The position numbers and the translations under genes were made by a program. From Bacteroidota bacterium (GTDB taxonomy: Bacteria > Bacteroidota > Bacteroidia > Chitinophagales > Chitinophagaceae): a stretch of 64,000 nucleotides of DNA. Where the stretch lies: NCBI GenBank assembly GCA_018266575.1, contig JAFEAE010000017.1, positions 453,597-517,596 of the forward strand, in the 5' to 3' direction. Positions 45,265-53,534 of this stretch are shown here, in pieces. A model generated the notes under the pieces. It saw only the letters and a list, made by a program, of their open reading frames with translations, was not told the DNA's origin and did no database searches. Position 1 is the first letter of the stretch, and each line of letters opens with the position of its first letter.

Positions 45265-46089
45265 TCAGTTATTTCTTGCATAAGGATCAATGGCGAGCAC
45301 CTGCAACTTTGAATCACGCATAAGCATATCCGTTATATCCAGCCGCGCAAAGGACGAAACCCTTGATTCGTCAGGGTTGACCAGCAGCACATCGGCATCT
45401 ACCATCCTGGCGAATTGCAGTGCGGCTCTGGCGATGTTATTACCCGAAATGATCTTGTGGTAAACCTGGCAATTCACTTCGCCCTTAAGTATGCGATAGG
45501 TTTCGATCAATGCATGTGTGGTTGATGAATCATCAAACCCCGTAGCTTCGCTCATCATCGACAGCAAAAACACAGTTGCTTTTTTTCTTGCAGCCAATGG
45601 GATAAGCATATCTAATTTGCGTGCAGGCACACGTGATACAACAGGGATCACGATGGAACGTATCTGATTTTTCACAGACCCAGGCTTTATCACCAACGTG
45701 GCGCAATGTGTTTCAGTTGCCAGGTTTCCTGCGTCAATAATTTTATTAAACGAAAACCACTTACGGTTTGAATTTTTTGCAATGATGATCAGGTCCGGTT
45801 TTATTTCTTCCGCTTTTTTAATAACCGCTTCTTCCACATGTTTTCCTTCAACGATATGTATGTTCACCGGGAAGCCGGGGTATATTTCATCTATAATTTT
45901 TTTCCATTTCAGTAATTCTGTTGTTGTTTTATCATAGTGGCTGCTTTTAGAAAATTTAGGAAGGAGCACATGCAATAAATGAACCGTTGAGCCTTCAGGA
46001 TCGATTAACTCAAGGGATTTACGAACGGCTATTTCCGTAGTGAGAGAGAAATCAACAGGTATCAATATATTTTTGAATGAGCGGAACAA
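45265..46089 (-). CDS. Tandem universal stress protein
   Basis: 274 residues consisting of two UspA domains: the first (about 5-142) with FKNILIPVDFS and PDLIIIAKNS, the second (145-274) with IRSIVIPVVSR, GNNIARAALQFARMVDADVLLVNP and VLAIDPYAR. The canonical ATP-binding G-2x-G-9x-G(S/T) is not clearly kept in either domain, so nucleotide binding is uncertain. The likely start codon is TTG (46,087-46,089); no ATG fits the domain start. It is divergent from the OmpR/HK pair. Confidence 0.85.
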   Translation of the reverse strand: MFRSFKNILIPVDFSLTTEIAVRKSLELIDPEGSTVHLLHVLLPKFSKSSHYDKTTTELLKWKKIIDEIYPGFPVNIHIVEGKHVEEAVIKKAEEIKPDLIIIAKNSNRKWFSFNKIIDAGNLATETHCATLVIKPGSVKNQIRSIVIPVVSRVPARKLDMLIPLAARKKATVFLLSMMSEATGFDDSSTTHALIETYRILKGEVNCQVYHKIISGNNIARAALQFARMVDADVLLVNPDESRVSSFARLDITDMLMRDSKLQVLAIDPYARNN

Positions 46090-46260
46090 TGTAATTTGTT
46101 ATGTATAACAAATTTTAACCGGTTTCATTAAAGCGAAATTAGAGCAGCATTAGAAATGGATTAGAACACCTTTTTTAACAAACCGATAAAAAAATTGCGG
46201 GTATAAACTGTAATTTGCCTTTTGTTAAACTTATCGCTATTTGTTTTTAAAAGAAAGATC

Positions 46261-46950
46261 ATGGGTGAGCGGAAAATATTAATAATTGAAGACGAACGCA
46301 AGATCGCAGATACCCTTCAGGTCGGACTTACCGAGCATGGCTATTTTGCAGAAGTTGCGTATGATGGAAGTATCGGGCAAAAATTATTTGATGCCAATAC
46401 GTACGACCTTATCATTCTTGATATTAACCTTCCGGGAATGAATGGCTACGAGCTGTGCAAGTATATGCGTGTAAAAAACAATAACCTGCCAGTGATCATA
46501 CTAACGTCTATGAGCACCCTAAATGATAAGATCGAAGGCTATAACTCCGGAGCAGATGATTACCTGGTAAAACCTTTTGAATTCAGGGAACTGGTAATGA
46601 AGATAAGAGTGTTGCTGAAACGCACCCTTGCAGAAAGCATTCCGGTGGGAAATGTATTACGGGCAAAGGGCCTGGAGATGAATCTTGATAATAAAGAAGT
46701 AAAAAGAGATGGCATAAAAATCAATCTTACTGCAAAAGAGTTCCAGTTGCTTGAATACTTTTTGCGAAATAAGAACAGGATGCTTTCGCGTGCCGATATT
46801 GCGGTTAATGTGTGGGATATGGATTTCCGCTCGAATACCAATGTTATTGATGTATATGTAAGCTATCTCAGGAACAAGATCGACAAAAACTTTCCTGATA
46901 AACTTATTCAGACGCATGTAGGGATGGGGTATATTCTTAAAGAAAAATAA
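46261..46950 (+). CDS. OmpR-family response regulator
   Basis: 229 residues from the ATG at 46,261; a longer frame from 46,222 adds 13 unlikely residues. Receiver domain with acidic pocket Glu10-Asp11, phospho-acceptor Asp54 and Lys104 in LVKPFEF; winged-helix DNA-binding domain (about 130-229) with LTAKEFQLLEYFLRNKNRMLSR and a C-terminal THVGMGYILK hairpin. The domain pattern resembles CusR/CopR-type metal or envelope regulators, but metal sensing is not shown. The kinase gene starts 3 bp after its stop, so they are co-translated. Confidence 0.95.
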   Translation: MGERKILIIEDERKIADTLQVGLTEHGYFAEVAYDGSIGQKLFDANTYDLIILDINLPGMNGYELCKYMRVKNNNLPVIILTSMSTLNDKIEGYNSGADDYLVKPFEFRELVMKIRVLLKRTLAESIPVGNVLRAKGLEMNLDNKEVKRDGIKINLTAKEFQLLEYFLRNKNRMLSRADIAVNVWDMDFRSNTNVIDVYVSYLRNKIDKNFPDKLIQTHVGMGYILKEK

Positions 46951-46953
46951 ATC

Positions 46954-48357
46954 ATGTCTGTCCGGATCCGGATCATGTTGCTGTTCGCAGCCATTGTGCT
47001 GGTTATATTATTCCTCGTTTGCGGATCTGTGTATTATTTTTCTTACACGAACAGGGTAAATAACATAAAAACAAGATTGACCAACTGGGCTGTTACAACG
47101 GGAAGGTTATTGAACCAGGGCATGTTCAATCAAAAACTCATGTTAACCATTGATGCATCAACAGCATTAGCCATGAAAGACAAAACAGTGCAGGCTTACG
47201 ATCTTACAGGCAATATAAAATATATCTACAGAGATAACACTGCTGACACGATGACGGTAAGCAAATCGGTTCTTGAGGAGGCGATAAACGGGCACGACAT
47301 ATATTTTACTAAGGGGAACCTGGAATATATTGTTCACCTCTTTTCAGAAAAAGATACACATGCAATTATGGTAGCGGCCGCTTATGATGAAGATGGGAAA
47401 ACGAAGCTTCGGCAACTACGCTATATTTTGTTGTTTAGTTTTGCAGGAGGGATATTAATCGCTATTGCTGCGGGTTATTTTTTTTCAAAAAAACTATTGG
47501 CGCCGCTCCGCAAAATTGCAGATGATGTAAATGAAATTTCTGTCCAGAATCTCGAAAGCCGTATTAAAACCAGCGCCAGCAAAGACGAATGGAATTATTT
47601 ATCTGCAACATTAAACCAATTATTGAACAGGCTGCAGCAAAGCCTGATCATTCACCGCAGGTTTATTTCCAATGCTTCGCATGAGTTGCTTACACCACTT
47701 ACTTCCATATCAAGCCAATTGGAGATAACGTTAACGCGTAACCGAAATTCGGATGAGTACCGAAACCTTATTGCTTCCATTTACCAGGATGTACGGCAGC
47801 TAAGCCGTTTAACGCAGACATTGCTTGAATTTGCAAGGGCTTCCGGCGACCCGAGCGGGCTTGAGATCGACCTTGTACGAGTAGATGAAATATTGCTGGC
47901 AATGCCCGCAGAAATTTCAAAACTTAATCCCGGGCATATTGTTTTACTGGATTTCGAGGAGCTTCCCGAAGAAGATGAAAAATTATTGGTATTCGGAAAC
48001 GAAGACCTGCTTTTTACAGCGATAAAAAATATTGTGGTGAATGCATGCAAATATTCCGGTAACCACCAGGCAACAGTTAAACTGCTTGTGCATGATAACA
48101 TAATTACAATTATTATTGAAGATGAAGGGAAAGGCATTCCACAAGAAGAACTGCAAAATATTTTTCAGCCGTTTTACCGTGTAAGCGACCAATCTGCAGC
48201 ACAGGGTTTCGGACTTGGGCTTGCACTTGCACAACAGATCATCAAATTACATAAAGGAAATATTACGGCATCATCTGTGCCGGATAAAGGAAGCATCTTT
48301 ACCATTGTGTTCCCATCTGCAGGAACTGAATTTTACAACAGAGCAATGAAGAGTTGA
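46954..48357 (+). CDS. Sensor histidine kinase with HAMP domain
   Basis: 467 residues: TM1 8-30, periplasmic sensor about 31-150, TM2 155-178, HAMP 180-232, then the H-box FISNASHELLTPLTSI with His243, N-box NIVVNACKYS, G1 DEGKGI, F-box FQPFYR and G2 GFGLGLALA. It is the cognate partner of the upstream OmpR-type regulator. The layout is CusS/BaeS-like. The gene ends about 350 bp before the convergent ftsZ terminus. Confidence 0.94.
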   Translation: MSVRIRIMLLFAAIVLVILFLVCGSVYYFSYTNRVNNIKTRLTNWAVTTGRLLNQGMFNQKLMLTIDASTALAMKDKTVQAYDLTGNIKYIYRDNTADTMTVSKSVLEEAINGHDIYFTKGNLEYIVHLFSEKDTHAIMVAAAYDEDGKTKLRQLRYILLFSFAGGILIAIAAGYFFSKKLLAPLRKIADDVNEISVQNLESRIKTSASKDEWNYLSATLNQLLNRLQQSLIIHRRFISNASHELLTPLTSISSQLEITLTRNRNSDEYRNLIASIYQDVRQLSRLTQTLLEFARASGDPSGLEIDLVRVDEILLAMPAEISKLNPGHIVLLDFEELPEEDEKLLVFGNEDLLFTAIKNIVVNACKYSGNHQATVKLLVHDNIITIIIEDEGKGIPQEELQNIFQPFYRVSDQSAAQGFGLGLALAQQIIKLHKGNITASSVPDKGSIFTIVFPSAGTEFYNRAMKS

Positions 48358-48442
48358 GAGTTGAAAATGAAGTGAATTGACAATGGATAATGGATAATTG
48401 ACAATGAGAATCAAGTGAATCAATTAAATCAGGTAAAATCAT

Positions 48443-48526
48443 GGTTCAGACAATCGCTCAATAAAATTGTTGCTGTACAAGAGTGCGACCTGCCTACCGG
48501 CAGGCAGGCGCAACGATGTTTAATAG
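48443..48526. repeat. Nested palindromic repeat, copy 9 (reverse orientation, site 1)
   Basis: GGTTCAGACAATCGCTCAAT, then GTACAAGAGTGCGA, palindrome CCTGCCTACCGGCAGGCAGG (48,489-48,508), CGCAACGATGTTTAAT. Read in reverse, the palindrome again sits directly after TTGCG. Confidence 0.8.
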
Positions 48527-48631
48527 AGTTGATGTCGCTGGCTACACTAGAAACAAGAAATGAAAAATACGGAATAATAAATCAGAAATTGAATCTCCGA
48601 ATTTCAGAAATCGAACATCACACATCGTACA

Positions 48632-48659
48632 TAAAAAATCCCCCCGGAAAACCGGGGGG
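48632..48659 (-). terminator. Rho-independent terminator of the dcw cluster after ftsZ
   Basis: CCCCCCGG (48,640-48,647), AAAA loop, CCGGGGGG (48,652-48,659); on the minus strand it is followed by ATTTTTTAT. This is a very stable 8-bp GC stem 45 bp after the ftsZ stop. Confidence 0.92.
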
Positions 48660-48704
48660 AATAACAACTAAAAACAAACTGCAAATCTGAGAGTAAAGCA
48701 ATCG

Positions 48705-50603
48705 TTAGTCGGGTTTTTTCCCGTCTAAAAAAGTATTGATAGTACTGATTTCTGTTTTATTATTTTCGTCGGTTTTTACTTCGTAGTTGCTGTAAAAATT
48801 TTCGACGTTGGAGATAGTATTATACAATTCCAAATTACGGCGGATGTATGCCGGCACGGTTTCAAACTCGTTGTTGGGATCGGCATTGTTAATGTTGAAT
48901 GACAAGTTGCGCAACTTGTTAATTCGTTCCGATGCCCGGCGTTTTTGTTCTTCTGTTTCGTCCTGCATCGCAGGTTCCTCAACAGGTTTTTCCGCCATCT
49001 CAACAGGTTGTTGAGTTTGATAGGCCCGAGGCTCATCCGCCGTTGGAATATCGTCTTTAAATACCAGTTGCATATCGGCGGAAGGTTCTTCTTCCTTTAA
49101 CGGATTAACTGCAGTGGTACCCAAGATCGTCTCCTTCACAGGTAAGTGTTGCGGGATGGATTCTTTTTGTGAACGTGGTTCTTCGTCGTAAATATTGGCG
49201 GGTCTTGCAAGATATCCTCCGGACACTGCAGATGCCGGAGAATTTTTTTCAGCCTTATGTGCTGTGGTAATTTCTTGTTGTGCGGGAACAGAGTCTTGCG
49301 AAAGTACCCATTCTACTTTCTCTTCTGTTTCCTTTTTTTCCACTTTGTTGTCCACAGTAATTCTACTAATTTCTTCATTCGTAAAAAACACGAGTGGTGT
49401 TACTGTAGCAACAGGTTCTTCTTCATGCACCAACACAGGTTGCAGTGCCTCCGGCAAAACAACATCGGGTTGTTCTGCCGGTACTGCTTCTTCTTTTACT
49501 TCCACAGGGGCAAGATTACTGGTAAGCACAGGCCTTTCCGGCGATTGTAATTCTTCTGCCGGCGTACCTAAGGTCATTACAATCTTATCTTCTTTCTTAG
49601 GTTGTGATTTTGCAGGTTCAGTTTTTGCAAAAGGGTCTTTGTACTCAAACCCGGTAGCGATGAGCGTTATACCGATCTTAGAACCGAGTGAATTATCATA
49701 ACCCAATCCTAATATTACATCGGTATGTTCGCCTGCGCGGTTGAGCAAATAATTTTGAATGATCTCTACTTCATCCATAGTAAATTCATGATCGCCTTCG
49801 GATGAATTGATATTAATAAGTATCCATTTAGCACCGCGGATATCGTTATCATTTAACAGCGGAGAGTTCATTGCTTCTTCAATTGCTTTTTGTGCACGGT
49901 CTTCACCATCTTTAGATGCACTACCCAAAATAGCAACACCACCGTTACGCATAACCGTACAAACATCGGCGAAGTCAACATTAATTTGTCCTGTACTATT
50001 AATTACATCCGTGATACATTTTGCAGCAGTAGCAAGCACATTATCTGCTTTGCTAAATGCTTCTTTCATTTTTAAATTACCGAACTGGTGGCGCAGTTTA
50101 TCGTTGCTGATTACAAGCAATGTGTCAACGTATTGTTTCATTACACGGATTCCTTCTTCCGCCTGTAACTGGCGTTTTTTCCCTTCGTAAGAAAACGGGG
50201 TTGTAACAATACCAACAGTAAGTATGCCGAGGTCTTTACAAATTTTGGAAATGATCGGCGCTCCTCCTGTTCCTGTTCCACCACCCATACCAGCAGTAAT
50301 GAAAGCCATCTTGGTATTCACTTCTAATATTTGCCTGATCTCTTCAAGGCTTTCTTCTGTTGCCTGTCTTCCAATATCAGGATTGGCGCCGGCTCCGAGC
50401 CCTTGCGTTAAATGCGGGCCGAGCTGCACTTTGTTTGGTACCTGGCTTTGTGCAATTGCCTGCGCATCCGTATTGCAAATAATAAAGTTTACTCCTTCAA
50501 TGTTCTGGTTGAACATGTGGTTTACTGCATTACTGCCACCACCACCCACACCAATTACTTTAATAATGGATGATTTTTCTTTCGGTAGATCAAAATGAAT
50601 CAT
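48705..50603 (-). CDS. ftsZ: Cell division protein FtsZ
   Basis: 632 residues; tubulin-like GTPase that polymerises into the division ring. The N-terminal GTPase core (1-320) has GVGGGGSNAVNHM and the tubulin signature GGGTGTG (107-113). An unusually long acidic, Pro/Glu-rich linker (about 330-575) follows. The conserved C-terminal peptide that binds FtsA appears as PAYIRRN (584-590) but is not at the end: about 42 further residues follow (ending TFLDGKKPD), as in other Bacteroidota FtsZ. It is the last gene of the cluster, 90 bp after ftsA, followed by a strong terminator. Confidence 0.97.
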   Translation of the reverse strand: MIHFDLPKEKSSIIKVIGVGGGGSNAVNHMFNQNIEGVNFIICNTDAQAIAQSQVPNKVQLGPHLTQGLGAGANPDIGRQATEESLEEIRQILEVNTKMAFITAGMGGGTGTGGAPIISKICKDLGILTVGIVTTPFSYEGKKRQLQAEEGIRVMKQYVDTLLVISNDKLRHQFGNLKMKEAFSKADNVLATAAKCITDVINSTGQINVDFADVCTVMRNGGVAILGSASKDGEDRAQKAIEEAMNSPLLNDNDIRGAKWILININSSEGDHEFTMDEVEIIQNYLLNRAGEHTDVILGLGYDNSLGSKIGITLIATGFEYKDPFAKTEPAKSQPKKEDKIVMTLGTPAEELQSPERPVLTSNLAPVEVKEEAVPAEQPDVVLPEALQPVLVHEEEPVATVTPLVFFTNEEISRITVDNKVEKKETEEKVEWVLSQDSVPAQQEITTAHKAEKNSPASAVSGGYLARPANIYDEEPRSQKESIPQHLPVKETILGTTAVNPLKEEEPSADMQLVFKDDIPTADEPRAYQTQQPVEMAEKPVEEPAMQDETEEQKRRASERINKLRNLSFNINNADPNNEFETVPAYIRRNLELYNTISNVENFYSNYEVKTDENNKTEISTINTFLDGKKPD

Positions 50604-50627
50604 TGTGCTTTTTTTTGGATTAGTAAA

Positions 50628-50695
50628 GTGGTGAATGGTGAATGGTGAATGGTGAGTGAAAAATTCAATTCACCATTCACTATTCACTACTCACT
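50628..50695. repeat. Heptamer inverted repeat between ftsA and ftsZ
   Basis: GGTGAATGGTGAATGGTGA-type heptamers (50,628-50,658) face complementary ATTCACCATTCACTATTCAC heptamers (50,666-50,695). They fill the gap between the two genes and begin at the ftsA stop codon (50,694-50,696). The transcript can form a long hairpin. Confidence 0.75.
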
Positions 50696-52073
50696 ATAGA
50701 GCATGGTCTTCTTCTTCTTTAAACAAATCGATAATTCCGTCTTTGAATTTTCCCCAGAAATCTTTTATGCTTTTCCTGTTCTTTATTTTTTCTTCCTGGA
50801 TCAATTCGTCGATATCAATTTTTTCTTCCGCTTCAACCTGCTCAACTTTTTTCAGGTTTTCAGGAACATCGATTTTCTTATACGTCTGCTCAAATTGTTT
50901 GCGGTTATGCTCGTAATCGCTGTACCCTTTTAATATTAAACCGATACAGGTTGAATAGGTCGGCTTTGCTAATTCTTCAATATGCCCTGCAGTTAAATGC
51001 TCTGTCGGGTAACCGATACGTGCATTCAAACCGGTTACGTATTCTGTCAACTGAATAAGATGTTTCAATTGAGAACCACCACCCGTTAACACAATGCCAC
51101 CGTTCAGCATTTTATTATCCAACCCAACTTGTTTAAGATGATAAGTAACAAAATCCATGATCTCGCTCATGCGTGCCTGGATGATGTTTGCCAGGTTTTT
51201 TACACTGATCTCTTTCGCAGGCATTCCACGCAAACCAGGAATAGTTATGAATGCATTTGATTTTGCTTCATTCGATAATGCAGAACCGAATTGCACTTTC
51301 ATTTGCTCTGCCTGTGTTTTCAAAACACCTAATCCGGTTTTGATATCGTTGGTAATATTTTCTCCACCGAAAGGAATTACTGCTGTGTGTTTTAAAATGC
51401 CTTCATAAAATACAGCGAGGTCGGTTGTGCCACCACCGATGTCAACGATAGCAACACCAGCTTCAAGATCTTCATTACCCATAACGGCTGCGGCGGATGC
51501 CAATGGTTGCAATACCAGGTCTTTTGTAATAAGTGCGCTTTTTTCTACAGCACGATTGATATTGCGTATTGCATTTTTATCACCGGTGATGATGTGAAAA
51601 TTTGCACCGACTTTTACTCCGCCATAACCGATCGGGTTAGGGATATTCTGAAAATTATCTACTGTAAATTCCTGAGGTATTACATCAATGATCTGGTCTC
51701 CTGCAGGTATATATGTTTTGTATTGATCAGCAACAAGCTGGTCAATTTCCTGCTGCGTAATTTCTTCATCCGTATGCTGGCGCACAATATCGCCGCGTGT
51801 TTGCAAACTTTTTATGTGATGGCCGGCAATGCCCACATATACTTCGCTGATAGTAAGGTTGGGGTTCGATGCATAGCAATTGTCCAATGCCATCCTGATC
51901 GCTTTGATGGTTTCATCGATGTTGAGCACCTGCCCATGCTTTACCCCATTGGAGTTTGCACGGCCAAAGCCAAGAATTTCCAGCTTGCCAAATTCATTCT
52001 TACGGCCAGCTATAGCCGCAATTTTGGTTGTTCCAATGTCGAGCCCGACAATAATGGGTTGTTCGTGATTCAT
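50694..52073 (-). CDS. ftsA: Cell division protein FtsA
   Basis: 459 residues; actin-like ATPase that anchors FtsZ to the inner membrane. VGLDIGTTKIAAIAG is the phosphate-1 motif (about 9-23), AIVDIGGGTTDLAVF the phosphate-2 motif, and ILTGGGSQLKHL-like text (GGIVLTGGGSQL) the adenosine motif. An SHS2/1C insert is present (about 80-165). The C-terminal FWGKFKDGIIDLFKEEE is an amphipathic helix, the membrane-targeting sequence. A charged coiled segment (about 395-440) makes it longer than the typical ~420 residues. It precedes ftsZ by 90 bp. Confidence 0.96.
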   Translation of the reverse strand: MNHEQPIIVGLDIGTTKIAAIAGRKNEFGKLEILGFGRANSNGVKHGQVLNIDETIKAIRMALDNCYASNPNLTISEVYVGIAGHHIKSLQTRGDIVRQHTDEEITQQEIDQLVADQYKTYIPAGDQIIDVIPQEFTVDNFQNIPNPIGYGGVKVGANFHIITGDKNAIRNINRAVEKSALITKDLVLQPLASAAAVMGNEDLEAGVAIVDIGGGTTDLAVFYEGILKHTAVIPFGGENITNDIKTGLGVLKTQAEQMKVQFGSALSNEAKSNAFITIPGLRGMPAKEISVKNLANIIQARMSEIMDFVTYHLKQVGLDNKMLNGGIVLTGGGSQLKHLIQLTEYVTGLNARIGYPTEHLTAGHIEELAKPTYSTCIGLILKGYSDYEHNRKQFEQTYKKIDVPENLKKVEQVEAEEKIDIDELIQEEKIKNRKSIKDFWGKFKDGIIDLFKEEEDHAL

Positions 52074-52131
52074 AGTTTATGTTGTTTAGTTGTTTTTGAT
52101 TTATTAATGGTTTTGATTTTTTGTGAGCTGT

Positions 52132-52192
52132 GAACAGTTAGCAGTAAGCTGTCTTAATTAATAAATCGCTTACTGTTTACTGCTAACCGTTT
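52132..52192. repeat. Imperfect inverted repeat upstream of ftsA
   Basis: AACAGTTAGCAGTAAGC (about 52,134-52,150) pairs with GCTTACTGTTTACTGCTAAC (52,168-52,187), the right arm having a 7-base internal repeat. It is about 60-120 bp before the ftsA start. Confidence 0.55.
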
Positions 52193-52236
52193 ACTTATTT
52201 TTCATTTTTTTGTTTCCGGCATTTGTTCTTTTCTCA

Positions 52237-52295
52237 TCATCGTTGCGTCGCACCTGCCTACCGCAGGCAGGCTCTTGTACTGTTGATATTCTATT
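52237..52295. repeat. Nested palindromic repeat, copy 10 (site 2) between ftsQ and ftsA
   Basis: CATCGTTGCGTCGCA, CCTGCCTACCGCAGGCAGG (52,253-52,271), CTCTTGTACTGTTGATATTC. Same junctions as copy 5. It lies within 12 bp of the ftsQ stop, inside the cluster. Confidence 0.8.
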
Positions 52296-52306
52296 CTTCT
52301 TCCGTT

Positions 52307-53392
52307 CTAATTTTTATTTTTCATTACTGCCTTTGGTTTTTGCGTTGTTGGATTTGGTTTTTTCACAACAGGTTTGAATTTGGTTTCAGGTTTTTTTGCA
52401 ACAACATTTGTTTTCGGTTTTACTGCTGCATGTGCACTATCTTCACTATCCTGCGCAAGGTCATAATTCAATGCAGACTGGTCTGTTATTGCATTATGCT
52501 CAAGCGGTTTCACATTTTGCTGCCTCGATGTATCTTCCTGCATCTGTTGCGCGGCACGAATCAGTTGCTGTATATTTTTTACAGCAAGCATAGAATCTGC
52601 TTTAGTAATTCCGCTTCCCCTTTTTGTGCCTACAATTTCACCGGTGTATTGTACAGCAACCCTCGAATATTTATCAAACCCGACTTTGCTCAACACATCT
52701 TTATAAAAAATAAAGAGCCGGCTGAATTTTTTTTCGCAATCGGATCCATCACCAAATTCAATCGTATGATTGCCTATTACAGGTTCCATTTCAAAAGTGT
52801 GCGCAGGCGTTATATCCACTTGCGCGATCTGCGCCATCCAGAATGTGTCTTTTAAAATAAACCCACCAACCTGTTTTATATCATGCAGCAACACGCTGTC
52901 ATTTCCATGAGTCTTTAATTTATCGTACGGATAGTTTGTGAAAACCGGAACCTGCACAATTGTTTTCCTGGATAATGGCAATTGCATTCCACTACTGTCT
53001 ATATAAAACGAATTGCCGTTTTCTGTAAATATTCTTGCCACCGGTTCCCTTTCGGTTATACTTACCTGTAAGGTTTCATTATTATCAAAGAACAATTGTG
53101 CTTTTTTGATCCACGGATTTTCATACAACTCATTTTCCATTTCATGCAGGTTGAATGAACCGATTGATTTTCCTGCAAGCTTCTCCGCGCCACTGTCGGT
53201 AAGAATTACAACGATCTCTTTTTTATCCACGAATGCATGATTGCCTGAACCTGAAATTTTAATTTCATATCCTTTACACTGCCTGCTGCGCCTGCTTTTT
53301 ATGGCAGCAACAAGCAGCACCATAATGCCTGCAGCCACTACGCTCCACAGCGTAATGAAAAGTATTTTCCTGATGTTGCTTCCAATACTCAT
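52307..53392 (-). CDS. ftsQ: Cell division protein FtsQ/DivIB
   Basis: 361 residues. A short cytoplasmic start and one TM (about 8-30) are followed by a POTRA domain (about 40-110) with the FtsQ-type LHEMENELYENPWIKKAQ, then the beta domain to about 250. It links the divisome FtsB/FtsL complex to other components in the periplasm. A low-complexity tail rich in Lys and Pro (about 315-361, KPETKFKPVVKKPNP) is added, longer than usual for the family. The leader carries a strong hairpin (53,409-53,451). Confidence 0.88.
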   Translation of the reverse strand: MSIGSNIRKILFITLWSVVAAGIMVLLVAAIKSRRSRQCKGYEIKISGSGNHAFVDKKEIVVILTDSGAEKLAGKSIGSFNLHEMENELYENPWIKKAQLFFDNNETLQVSITEREPVARIFTENGNSFYIDSSGMQLPLSRKTIVQVPVFTNYPYDKLKTHGNDSVLLHDIKQVGGFILKDTFWMAQIAQVDITPAHTFEMEPVIGNHTIEFGDGSDCEKKFSRLFIFYKDVLSKVGFDKYSRVAVQYTGEIVGTKRGSGITKADSMLAVKNIQQLIRAAQQMQEDTSRQQNVKPLEHNAITDQSALNYDLAQDSEDSAHAAVKPKTNVVAKKPETKFKPVVKKPNPTTQKPKAVMKNKN

Positions 53393-53408
53393 GATGTTTC
53401 CATTTTCT

Positions 53409-53451
53409 CCCGGCAGGTTATTGGTTCAGAAAACTGAAATAACCTGCCGGG
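53409..53451. promoter_or_regulatory. Strong hairpin in the ftsQ leader
   Basis: CCCGGCAGGTTATT (53,409-53,422) is a perfect complement of AATAACCTGCCGGG (53,438-53,451), and TTCAG-AAAA-CTGAA extends the stem internally. On the minus strand no T tract follows, so it is not a terminator of murC; it sits 17-59 bp before the ftsQ start. It may be a transcript-stability or processing element. Confidence 0.6.
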
Positions 53452-53534
53452 TTTCTTGTCCCACCCAACGGCCCCGTTTGACCGTCAGATGGGTACAATA
53501 TGTTCGGGTAAAAAGATCCCAAACACAATATGGG

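Larger units (their letters stand above)
48358..48704. other. Spacer between the kinase gene and ftsZ (convergent)
   Basis: 347 bp: low-complexity GAATTGACAATGGATAATGG text, nested repeat copy 9 (48,443-48,526), CGAATTTCAGAAATCG-like text, and the terminator of the dcw cluster (48,632-48,659). No gene. Confidence 0.65.
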
